From Herbaspirillum sp. GW103 (lineage in GTDB: Bacteria; Pseudomonadota; Gammaproteobacteria; Burkholderiales; Burkholderiaceae_D), in assembly GCF_000261365.1 (NCBI RefSeq), contig NZ_AJVC01000003.1, positions 496,001 to 560,000 of the forward strand: DNA of 64,000 nt. The letters run 5' to 3'. Below are positions 30,035 to 37,790 of the stretch, piece by piece; positions within the stretch are counted from its first letter, which is position 1, and each line of letters starts with the position of its first letter. The notes beneath the pieces are model-generated. The model was not told where the DNA came from. It made no database searches and saw only the letters and a program-made list of their open reading frames with translations. The position numbers and the translations under genes were made by a program.

Positions 30035-30063
30035 ATATAGGGAGAGACTTGTGGTTTTTCAAC
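30035..30063 (-). promoter_or_regulatory. Heat-shock (sigma-32-type) promoter of htpG
   Basis: On the minus strand GTTGAAA (30057-30063) and CCCTATAT (30035-30042) are separated by 14 bases, close to the sigma-32 consensus CTTGAAA / CCCCATNT. This predicts a leader of about 55-60 bases. Confidence 0.75.
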
Positions 30064-30203
30064 CGCATTTTTGTTGTTTTTGTTCTCTTTGTTGCCTCTC
30101 CGGCATTTCCCGATGGCATGACGGCAACAAGCTGACCATAATTGCGCAAGTTAACTTTTATCAAGTCAATTGAAATTAAACGATTTTTCCCGTCTTTTTG
30201 TAA

Positions 30204-30231
30204 TTGAGCTGCAATTCGCCGGTGATAGAAT
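30204..30231 (+). promoter_or_regulatory. Candidate promoter of the type I secretion locus
   Basis: TTGAGC (30204-30209) and TAGAAT (30226-30231) with a 16-base spacer, in an AT-rich stretch of an otherwise GC-rich window. It would give a leader of about 175 bases before the TolC-like gene. The 29972-30415 intergenic region contains no gene. Confidence 0.55.
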
Positions 30232-30254
30232 TGTTTTAACAAAATAGTAACAAA

Positions 30255-30273
30255 TTCGATCAGGCTGATCGAA
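30255..30273 (+). promoter_or_regulatory. Perfect palindrome in the secretion-locus leader
   Basis: TTCGATCA (30255-30262) GGC TGATCGAA (30266-30273): 8-bp arms, 3-bp centre, starting about 17 bases after the predicted transcription start. The position suits a repressor operator or a leader hairpin; no T-run follows. Confidence 0.5.
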
Positions 30274-30415
30274 CGGATGTGCAGGCCGGTGCTTCACAAG
30301 AAAAAGAACAGGAGTTCCCCGGCTTGATGACGGGAATCGCGGCGAGGGCTGCCGATTCTTTCCTGGGATGCGGGTTGGGTAGGGGAGGCCGGTGGGATAC
30401 CGGCTGATCGTGTTG

Positions 30416-32038
30416 ATGAGAGTTCTTAAAAGCAAGCGTTTCATACTGGGCGTTTCACTTGGCTTGGCCGCGCATCATGCGCTGCTGGCGGCGGACAAGC
30501 CGCCGCTGGCCGCCGCCACAGCCATGCAGGCCACACCGTCCACGGCCGACAACAAGCTCGATACGCCGCCCCAGATCCGTCTGGGTGCCGATCCTGCCGG
30601 GCCGTCCGCCGCCGATTACCGCCTGCCGGGTTTGCCGGCCGACACCCCGCCGGGCTCGCCGCAGGATGAAATCCTGCTGTTGCTGCGCCAGTCCGATCCG
30701 GACTTTGCCGGCAACCGGATCGCCCTGCCGCAGATCAGCATCGTCACCGAAGGCGAGACCGTACCGGACCTGAGTCTGCGCAGCGTGCTGGACCTTGCCC
30801 TCAACAACAGCTACAGCTACGCCGCCACGGCGGCCCAGGCCGACCAGGCGCGCTATGCTTCCAAGGCCACGGCCGGCCAGTTGGGGCCGACTCTGGATGT
30901 GCGGGCGCAGAAGGGCAATGAATATTCCTCGCCGTCCTCGGTGATCGATCCCAATACCGGCCTGATCCAGCGCGCCTCCTATAACAAGCGCTGGGACGTG
31001 ACCGTGATCGGTCGCCAGCCCATCTTCGCACCCGGTTCGTATTACGACTACCGCAAGAGCAGCGCGCTGGCCGATGCCGCCGACCTGCGCCGCGACGATG
31101 CCCGCGAGACCCTGTATTACAACGCCATCAAGGCGTATTACGACGTCATGCGCGCCTATGCCACGCTGTCGTTCTCGCGCAGTTATGCGCAACGTATGGC
31201 CGCCTTGCTGGACTACATGAACAAGCGCCTCCAGGGCGGCGGCGCCAGCCGCATCGATTTTGAACGGGTGCGCGGGCGCTCGCTCACGGCCCAGTCGGCC
31301 GTGGCCGAGGCCGAAGGCGCGCTGGAAAGCGCCATGGTGACGCTGAACCAGATCACCGGCCGCAAGATCGAGCAGATCGAGGTGCCGGACCACATGATGC
31401 CGGTCGTGCCCGACACCTCCAAGCTGGCCCTGCAGGATGTCTACGACACCAACCCCGGCGTGCGCGCGGCGCGGCGTGATGTCGATGCCGCCAATCAGGA
31501 ACTGAAGTCGGCGCGCGCCAGGTTCTCGCCCACGCTGGCGCTGGAATGGACCCAGACCAAGACCCGGGGTGCCGGTGGCGCCATCGACACCACCGACAAC
31601 AGCCTGCAGCTGACCACCGATCGTCGCCTGATGATGGTGGTGACCATGAACCTGCTCAATGGCGGGTCCGACCTGTATTACAGCAAGCAGGCCGGCGCCA
31701 AGTACGTGGAAAAGAGCAATACCGCGCTCGACCTGGAACGCAAATTGCGTGAGCAGATCGAGATCAACTACCGCACCCTGGGCGCGGTGCGAAAGCGCAT
31801 GGAGATCTCGCGCCAGGCCTATCTCACCAACGCCAACGTGGCCGACGTCTTCCTGGAGCAGCTCTCCACCGGCAGCAAGCAATTGCTGGACGTGCTGGAC
31901 GCCTACCAGCAGGCCTACCAGGCGCGCATGGATTTTGCCAACCTGTTGTTCCAGCAGGCCGATATCAGCTACCAGATCCTGCGCAACACCGGTCGCGCAT
32001 CGGCGCTGGAAACTCTGCCCGCGCGGGCAGCCAAATAG
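30416..32038 (+). CDS. TolC-family outer-membrane protein of a type I secretion system
   Basis: 540 residues from the ATG at 30416; a GTG at 30392 with AGGGGAGG just upstream is an alternative. A signal peptide (SKRFILGVSLGLAAHHALLA) is followed by about 90 residues rich in Pro/Ala/Asp, then the TolC/OEP fold from about residue 100 (LSLRSVLDLALNNSYSYAATA). The C-terminal half has the repeat QLSTGSKQLLDVLDAYQQ typical of T1SS TolC proteins (LapE/AggA/SiiC-like). It would form the outer-membrane duct. First gene of a six-gene locus; 12 bp before the next gene. Confidence 0.87.
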   Translation: MRVLKSKRFILGVSLGLAAHHALLAADKPPLAAATAMQATPSTADNKLDTPPQIRLGADPAGPSAADYRLPGLPADTPPGSPQDEILLLLRQSDPDFAGNRIALPQISIVTEGETVPDLSLRSVLDLALNNSYSYAATAAQADQARYASKATAGQLGPTLDVRAQKGNEYSSPSSVIDPNTGLIQRASYNKRWDVTVIGRQPIFAPGSYYDYRKSSALADAADLRRDDARETLYYNAIKAYYDVMRAYATLSFSRSYAQRMAALLDYMNKRLQGGGASRIDFERVRGRSLTAQSAVAEAEGALESAMVTLNQITGRKIEQIEVPDHMMPVVPDTSKLALQDVYDTNPGVRAARRDVDAANQELKSARARFSPTLALEWTQTKTRGAGGAIDTTDNSLQLTTDRRLMMVVTMNLLNGGSDLYYSKQAGAKYVEKSNTALDLERKLREQIEINYRTLGAVRKRMEISRQAYLTNANVADVFLEQLSTGSKQLLDVLDAYQQAYQARMDFANLLFQQADISYQILRNTGRASALETLPARAAK

Positions 32039-32050
32039 GACGGGGGAACC

Positions 32051-32824
32051 ATGGAGGGCGGACGTGAGCAGAACTTCTGGCCAGGCTTCGTGGACGCACT
32101 GTCCAACGTGGTGCTGGTGATGATCTTCGTGGTGGTGGTGTTCGTGGTGACGCTGTTCTACTACTCCCAGAAGCTGGCGCAGATGAAGATCAGCAAGCTG
32201 ATCTCGCAGGGCCAGGTGCAGGTTGTGGGCCAATCCAAGGCAACCAAGACCGATACCATCGCCACCGCCGACAGCAACAGCACCAACAGTGCCGAGACCC
32301 CGGGCGAGCGCGAGAAGGCGCAGGAGATCGAACAGTTGAAGCGCGAAGTGGCCAGCCTCAAAGCCAGGCTGGCGGCGCCGCCGCTGCAATCCGACAATGG
32401 CAGCCTGCGCAGCGCCGCCGCGCCGTCCAGCCCCAACGCCATCCAGGTCAAGACCGAACCCAATGACAAGGAAGTTGCACCCGGCCTGCGCATCGATGCC
32501 AACGAAAAGGCCGTGACCCTGAACTTCGATGCCGACTCCACCCAGTTGAACGAGGAGGGTAGCCGTGCCCTCGACAAGAGCATCGGCGACTGGGTGCGCC
32601 GCGCCAAGTCCAGCCAGGGCAAGATCGTGGTCACGGGCGTCATCGGCAGCGGCGCCTACAGCGAGAGCCGGCGCCGCGCCTACTACCGTACGGTGGCGGT
32701 ACGCAACTACCTCATCGACGCCGGCGTGGACAAGGCGCGCGTCACCAGTCGCGTGGCTACCGATGAAAACGGCAACGGCAACGATGCTCGTGTGATCGTG
32801 CAATACCAGGCCCAGCCAAAATGA
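32051..32824 (+). CDS. MotB/SiiA-like inner-membrane protein with OmpA-like C-terminus
   Basis: 257 residues. A single N-terminal membrane helix (residues about 14-38) begins FVDALSNVVLVMIF, with Asp15 placed like the proton-carrying Asp of MotB/TolR/ZorB/SiiA. A coiled, charged periplasmic linker (EKAQEIEQLKREVASLKARL) follows, then a divergent OmpA-like peptidoglycan-binding domain, residues about 150-250 (LNFDADSTQLNEEG, then SESRRRAYYRTVAVRNYLIDAGV). It lies between the TolC-like and HlyD-like genes and overlaps the latter by four bases. It probably pairs with the channel protein at 34322-35992 as a proton-driven stator-like complex. Confidence 0.75.
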   Translation: MEGGREQNFWPGFVDALSNVVLVMIFVVVVFVVTLFYYSQKLAQMKISKLISQGQVQVVGQSKATKTDTIATADSNSTNSAETPGEREKAQEIEQLKREVASLKARLAAPPLQSDNGSLRSAAAPSSPNAIQVKTEPNDKEVAPGLRIDANEKAVTLNFDADSTQLNEEGSRALDKSIGDWVRRAKSSQGKIVVTGVIGSGAYSESRRRAYYRTVAVRNYLIDAGVDKARVTSRVATDENGNGNDARVIVQYQAQPK

Positions 32825-34194
32825 CGCTCTCGCTCAAGCCCGGCACCGGCCACGGGATCAGTTCCCGCAGCAAGGGCTTCATGCGCCGCGTGGCGCCGCG
32901 GCTGGACCGTCGCCTGGGCCAGTTGCAGAGCATGCCGCGACCGCGCCTGGCGGTGCTGGCCTGTGCGTTGTTGCTGGTCTTGCTGGTGATCTGGTCGATG
33001 CTGGCCCCCATCGACATGGTGGTGCGGGGCAACGGGCGCATCGTCGCCTCCGAACACAACCAGATCATCCAGCACCTGGAAGGCGGCATCGTCTCGGCCA
33101 TCTTGGTGCGCGAGGGTGCGGTGGTCAGGAAGGGCCAGACCCTGGTCTCGATTGCCGACGTGCGCGCCAATGCCGACCTCGGCGAAGGCCGTGTGAAGAT
33201 TCTCGGCCTGCGCGCCAAGATCGCACGCCTCTCGGCCGAAGCCGCCGGAGCCGCCAGCCTGCAGATGCCGGCCGACCTGGAACACGACGACCCCGCCGTG
33301 CAAAGCGAACAGGCCGCCTTCGCTGCGCGCTCGGCCAAGCTCACGCAGGAAATGTCGGTATTGCGCGAACAGTCCGCGCAACGCCAGGCCGAACTGGGTG
33401 AAGCCATCAGTCGCCAGAAGAGCCAGACCAGCGAACTGGATCTGGCACAGCGCCAGTACAAGCTGATCCACAACATGCTCGAACGCAATGCCGCCTCGCA
33501 GCTGGAAGACATCCAGGCCGCTGCCCGCGTGCAGGATGCGCAGAGCAAGCTCTCCGCCAACGAAGCCATGATCCCGCGCCTGAAGGCCGCCATCGCCGAG
33601 TCCCAGGCCAAGATGGGAGAAGCGTCGTCGCGCTTCCGATCGGACGCCCGCACCGAGCTGACCGCTGCCGAAAACGAACTGGCCCGCCTGCAGGAAGAGA
33701 TCAAGTCGCGCAATGACCGCGTCTCGCGCTCGGAGGTGAAGGCGCCCATGGATGGTGTGGTCAACCGCGTGCTGATCAATACCGTCGGCGGTGTGGTCCG
33801 CCCGGGCGACCCCATCATCGAGATGACCCCCAGCGACGACAAGCTGGTGATCGAAGCCCGCATCTCCCCCACCGACCGCGCCGAACTGGTCACCGGTGCC
33901 AAGGCGCGCGTGAAGGTATCGGCCTATGACTATGGCGTCTATGGCGCCATGGAAGGCGTGGTCACCGAGATCAGCGCCGACACCGTCCCCGATGACAACA
34001 ATCCGCGCGGCGAGCGCAGCTACCGCATCAAGATCGCCGTGCAGCGCGGCGACAACGAACTGCAGCGCAAGCTGGCCCTGATGCCCGGCATGACCGCCAG
34101 CGCCGACATCATTGTCGGCCGCCGCACGGTGTGGCAATACCTGATGTCGCCGCTGTCGCGCTTCGGCCAGGGTGCCCTGCGGGAGCCGCGATGA
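32821..34194 (+). CDS. HlyD-family periplasmic adaptor of the type I secretion system
   Basis: 457 residues. The cytoplasmic N-terminus of about 40 residues is followed by one membrane helix (about 41-61), a biotinyl-lipoyl half-motif (HLEGGIVSAILVREGAVVRKGQ), a long alpha-hairpin (about 130-300), the second lipoyl half (VKAPMDGVVNRVLINTVGGVV) and a beta-barrel domain to the C-terminus. Standard T1SS membrane-fusion protein. ATGA overlap with the SiiA-like gene implies coupled translation. A 127 bp spacer with a strong hairpin follows. Confidence 0.92.
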   Translation: MTLSLKPGTGHGISSRSKGFMRRVAPRLDRRLGQLQSMPRPRLAVLACALLLVLLVIWSMLAPIDMVVRGNGRIVASEHNQIIQHLEGGIVSAILVREGAVVRKGQTLVSIADVRANADLGEGRVKILGLRAKIARLSAEAAGAASLQMPADLEHDDPAVQSEQAAFAARSAKLTQEMSVLREQSAQRQAELGEAISRQKSQTSELDLAQRQYKLIHNMLERNAASQLEDIQAAARVQDAQSKLSANEAMIPRLKAAIAESQAKMGEASSRFRSDARTELTAAENELARLQEEIKSRNDRVSRSEVKAPMDGVVNRVLINTVGGVVRPGDPIIEMTPSDDKLVIEARISPTDRAELVTGAKARVKVSAYDYGVYGAMEGVVTEISADTVPDDNNPRGERSYRIKIAVQRGDNELQRKLALMPGMTASADIIVGRRTVWQYLMSPLSRFGQGALREPR

Positions 34195-34227
34195 ACTGCG
34201 CCGCCATCCCCGCATTGACTTATGCCT

Positions 34228-34262
34228 CGCCGCAAAGCCTTATCCACCAAGGCTTTGCGGCG
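34228..34262 (+). other. Strong hairpin between the adaptor and channel-protein genes
   Basis: 14-bp perfect stem CGCCGCAAAGCCTT (34228-34241) / AAGGCTTTGCGGCG (34249-34262), 7-base loop, in the only large spacer (127 bp) of the secretion locus. There is no proper T-run (GTTGACGTTTTC), so it is more likely an attenuator, processing site or mRNA-stabilising structure. Confidence 0.6.
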
Positions 34263-34321
34263 GTTGACGTTTTCTGCACCAGCCATTTTCCCTGCGTTCT
34301 TTTCTCCGGAACCTCGCACGT

Positions 34322-35992
34322 ATGAAAAATCTTCGCCAGTTCTACGCACTTGCCGCCATCCCGACGCTCCTGCTGCTGTTCGGGGCCTTCCTGTTCCGGG
34401 CCTTCGTGGGGCATGCGATCCAGATCAATCCCTTCCTCAACCTCTTCATCATCGCCGTGGCGGTGTTCGGGGTGAGCCTGATCTTCTACAATCTCTATCG
34501 CGTCAACTGGGAATACGACAAGCTGATGCAGTTCTACGACCGCACCAAGGCCGGCGAATCGATGGACAGCCTGGTCAAGGCGCCCGAGTTCGAGGGCACG
34601 GAGATCGGCCAGGTGCTGGTCTCGGTGGCCAGCACCAAGGGTCGCCTGACCTCGCGTATCGAACAGGAAACCATCGAGGGCTCGCTGCATGACTTGCGCG
34701 CCCATCTCGATGCCAAGACCGAGTTCCCGCAATTCCTGACCGGTTTCATGATCGCGCTGGGCCTGCTGGGCACCTTCATCGGTCTGCTGGAAACGCTGGT
34801 CAGCACGGCGGCGCTCATCGACGGCTTCGGCAAGGCCAGTGCCGGCGGCGACATGGATGCCTCCTTCATGCACCTGGTGGCCGACCTGCAAAAGCCGCTG
34901 GCGTCGATGGGGACGGCCTTCTCGGCGTCGATGTTCGGCCTGATCGGTTCGCTGGCCCTGGGCCTGACGTTGACGCCCCTGCGCGCGGCCAGCAAGAAGC
35001 TGGTCACCCGGGCCCGTGAATGTATCAGCGACATGGTGCAGCACGTGGTGCACGACATGAGCGGCCCGGCCGCCACCCAGCGCCAGGGCGTCTCCGAAAC
35101 CTTCCTCGCCGAATTCCTGCAGGACCTCATGGTGTTGCAGCGTGAATCGATCATGGCTGCGCGCAACAGTTCGGAAGCCTCACTGCAGGCCGGCATCAAG
35201 CTGGAAGGTCTGAACGATCGCTTGAACAACATCGTCCAGCTCTTCAACGACAGCATGGAAGAGTCGCGCAGCCTGCGCCAACTGGTGGCCTTCGGCCCGC
35301 GCATGCACGAAACCGCGCAGCAGACGCTGGAAGAAATCCGCAACGTCGGCCAGCTGATCAACACCAAGATCACCTCGGCGCGCGATCTTTCCGACAGCCT
35401 GTCCTCGCTGGAAGAGCGCCTCTCCGTCAATGGCGATATCGCCAATCGCACCTTCGAAGTGCTGCCGCAGATCGTCACTACCATCCAGACCGGCCAACTG
35501 GCGTTGTCCACGGCGCTCAATTCCTTGCAGGCGCAGCAGGGCGAAATCTCCAGCATGAACGAGAAGAACGCGCAGAATATTGCGCAACTGCCGGCGCTGC
35601 TGAACCAGATCTCGGTACGCCTGGCCGACGAGATGGGTGCCATCCAGTACCAGGGCGAACTGCAGGCCACCGTGGCGGCTCGTCTGAACGAACTGGGCAA
35701 CACCATCGGCGAGAACTCCAGCAACATGGCGCGCGATGCGCTCTCCGCACGCCAGCTGCAGATCGACCTGGCCAAGCACATGGCGACCCAGAACGACCGC
35801 GTCAAGAACCTGGGGGCCATCCCGCAATCGCTGACCTCCATCACCGAAGCGCTGATGCGCCAGAACATCAACTGGCAGACCGTCATCGAAGAAATGCGCA
35901 GCGGCCGCCAGACCATGGTCAAGGACCTGCGTCTGGAGCTGCGCGAAGCGATCCGCGAACTCACCGCGACCAATCGCGGCGGCCAGGCCTGA
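34322..35992 (+). CDS. MotA/TolQ/ExbB-family channel protein with long helical tail (SiiB/ZorA-like)
   Basis: 556 residues. Four predicted membrane helices at about 10-29, 38-58, 139-160 and 194-217. TM3 has GLLGTFIGL and TM4 region GTAFSASMFGLIGS, hallmarks of the MotA/TolQ/ExbB proton-channel fold (PF01618). Residues about 225-556 are almost entirely predicted helix rich in Gln, Leu, Asn and Glu with no membrane span, a cytoplasmic tail like that of ZorA and longer than in ExbB/TolQ. With the SiiA-like partner it would conduct protons to energise or gate secretion. Embedded between the adaptor and ABC genes. The assignment rests on motifs. Confidence 0.72.
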   Translation: MKNLRQFYALAAIPTLLLLFGAFLFRAFVGHAIQINPFLNLFIIAVAVFGVSLIFYNLYRVNWEYDKLMQFYDRTKAGESMDSLVKAPEFEGTEIGQVLVSVASTKGRLTSRIEQETIEGSLHDLRAHLDAKTEFPQFLTGFMIALGLLGTFIGLLETLVSTAALIDGFGKASAGGDMDASFMHLVADLQKPLASMGTAFSASMFGLIGSLALGLTLTPLRAASKKLVTRARECISDMVQHVVHDMSGPAATQRQGVSETFLAEFLQDLMVLQRESIMAARNSSEASLQAGIKLEGLNDRLNNIVQLFNDSMEESRSLRQLVAFGPRMHETAQQTLEEIRNVGQLINTKITSARDLSDSLSSLEERLSVNGDIANRTFEVLPQIVTTIQTGQLALSTALNSLQAQQGEISSMNEKNAQNIAQLPALLNQISVRLADEMGAIQYQGELQATVAARLNELGNTIGENSSNMARDALSARQLQIDLAKHMATQNDRVKNLGAIPQSLTSITEALMRQNINWQTVIEEMRSGRQTMVKDLRLELREAIRELTATNRGGQA

Positions 35993-36021
35993 TGCCGGCC
36001 TGACGACGATCACCGCACACC

Positions 36022-37725
36022 ATGAACGCCAGCGAACAGGTCCACATCGATCAGCCGCAAGTCCGCACGGACCTGCGCGCCGATCCCACTTACCTGACGC
36101 TGCTGCGCGCCTATGGCAGCCGCTTCGTCGAAATCATCGTCGCCGGCATCCTGGTCAACCTGCTGGGTTTGCTCATGCCGCTCTATTCGCGGCTGATCTA
36201 CGACAAGGTGCTGGGCAATCACATCCCGGAAACGCTCTGGGCGCTGACGCTGGGCATGCTGCTCTTCATCGGGCTGGAGCTGGTGTTGCGCATCATCCGC
36301 GTGTATTACACCGAGCAACTGGCCGGTCGCCTGGATGGCGAATTCGACGAAGTCTCGGCACGCCGCCTGCTGACAGCCAAGGTACAGGCCCCGGTGGGCG
36401 TGGTGCTGGCGCGCTACCGCGATCTGTCGGCCGCACGCGACCTGCTGTCCTCCAACTACATGCTGCTGCTGGTGGACCTGCCGTTCCTGGCGCTGTATCT
36501 GGTGGTGCTGGGCCTGATCGGCGGCCACATGGTGTGGGTGCTGCTGGTGGGCGGTGCCTTGCTGGTGGGGCTGCAACTGCTGCTGAAGGTGCCGGCCAAC
36601 GATTACGCCCATGCCGCCATGAAGGCCGGCACCGGCAAGGTCGACAAGCTGGCCAGCATCGTCTACGGCATGGAAACGCTCAAGACCACGCCCCTGCAGG
36701 ACCGCCTCATGCGCGCCTTCCTGGCCGATGCCGGCGCCAATGCCGTGGCCCAGGCCAAGAGCCGTTTCTGGATGAACACCAGCTACGCCATCTCCACCGT
36801 CGGCTACACCTTCATCTCGGTGGCCACGCTGGTGGTCGGTGTCTATCTGGTGGAAGACAACCTGCTGACCGTCGGTGCGCTCATCGCCTGTTCGCTGCTG
36901 ATCAGTCGCGCCACCACGGTGCTGTCCTCGCTGGCTGCGCTGTTGGGGCGCATCGAGATGTTCCGCCGTGCCCGTGCCGAATTCGACCAGTTGTTCGAAG
37001 AGCAGGAAGAAACCCCGACCGCCGACGTGCTACGCCAGGAAATGCGCGGCCTGATCCAGGTCGGCAATCTGCTGCTGCACCTGGACCAGAAAGAAAATGC
37101 GACCCTGAAGAATATTTCGCTGACCATCCAGCCCGGCGAGAAGGTCGGCCTGGTAGGACGTTCCGGCTCCGGCAAGTCCACGCTGCTGCGGGCGCTGGCC
37201 GGATTGCACAAGCCCGACGAAGGCCACGTCCTCATCGATGGCGTGGCCGTGACGGCCTATGCCCCCGAAGTGCGCATGCGCTGCATCGGCTTCAAGCCGC
37301 AGGAACCCTTCCTTTTCGATGGCACGGTCGCGGCCAACATCTTCGTGGGCGACCGCGTGCCGGGCCAGGTTTATGAAGCTGCGCTGGCGGTATCGTCACT
37401 GGATGACCTGATCGCGCGCGGCGAGCTGCGCCTGGATCAGGCCATCAAGGCGCCCGGCAATCTCTCCGGCGGCCAGCGTCAGATGGTGGCATTGGCCCGC
37501 GTGATCGCCTGCACCCCGCGCATCCTGCTGCTGGACGAACCGACGACCGGCGTGGACCAGCAGACCGAGGCCCGCATCATCGAGCGGCTGGCGGCCTATG
37601 CCGGCTCCCGCACGCTGGTGGTGGCCACCCATAGTCCGGCGCTGTTGCGCCACGTGGACCGCATCATCGTCATCGAGGGCGGGCGCATCGTGGCAGACGG
37701 ACCGCGCGACCAGATTTTGCAGTGA
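36022..37725 (+). CDS. Type I secretion ABC transporter (permease-ATPase, no peptidase-like domain)
   Basis: 567 residues. The N-terminal membrane domain starts almost directly (about residue 35), with the T1SS-typical LMPLYSRLIYDKVLGNHIPE. The ATPase domain has Walker A GRSGSGKS at 379-386, signature LSGGQRQ at 481-487, Walker B RILLLDEPT at about 500-508 and the switch His in VATHSP. There is no C39 peptidase or peptidase-like domain, as in PrtD rather than HlyB or LapB. It exports the giant repeat protein encoded next. Confidence 0.92.
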   Translation: MNASEQVHIDQPQVRTDLRADPTYLTLLRAYGSRFVEIIVAGILVNLLGLLMPLYSRLIYDKVLGNHIPETLWALTLGMLLFIGLELVLRIIRVYYTEQLAGRLDGEFDEVSARRLLTAKVQAPVGVVLARYRDLSAARDLLSSNYMLLLVDLPFLALYLVVLGLIGGHMVWVLLVGGALLVGLQLLLKVPANDYAHAAMKAGTGKVDKLASIVYGMETLKTTPLQDRLMRAFLADAGANAVAQAKSRFWMNTSYAISTVGYTFISVATLVVGVYLVEDNLLTVGALIACSLLISRATTVLSSLAALLGRIEMFRRARAEFDQLFEEQEETPTADVLRQEMRGLIQVGNLLLHLDQKENATLKNISLTIQPGEKVGLVGRSGSGKSTLLRALAGLHKPDEGHVLIDGVAVTAYAPEVRMRCIGFKPQEPFLFDGTVAANIFVGDRVPGQVYEAALAVSSLDDLIARGELRLDQAIKAPGNLSGGQRQMVALARVIACTPRILLLDEPTTGVDQQTEARIIERLAAYAGSRTLVVATHSPALLRHVDRIIVIEGGRIVADGPRDQILQ

Positions 37726-37790
37726 CTCTGCCAGGCAGGATCACACCGAACCAGATTCGAAACTCGAACGATCTTCGATAGCGAGGAAAC

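Noticed and set aside
32051..35992. Zorya anti-phage defence system (ZorA/ZorB-like pair)
   Set aside because: No ZorC, ZorD or ZorE gene is present, and the pair is interleaved with T1SS genes, so a secretion role is far more likely.
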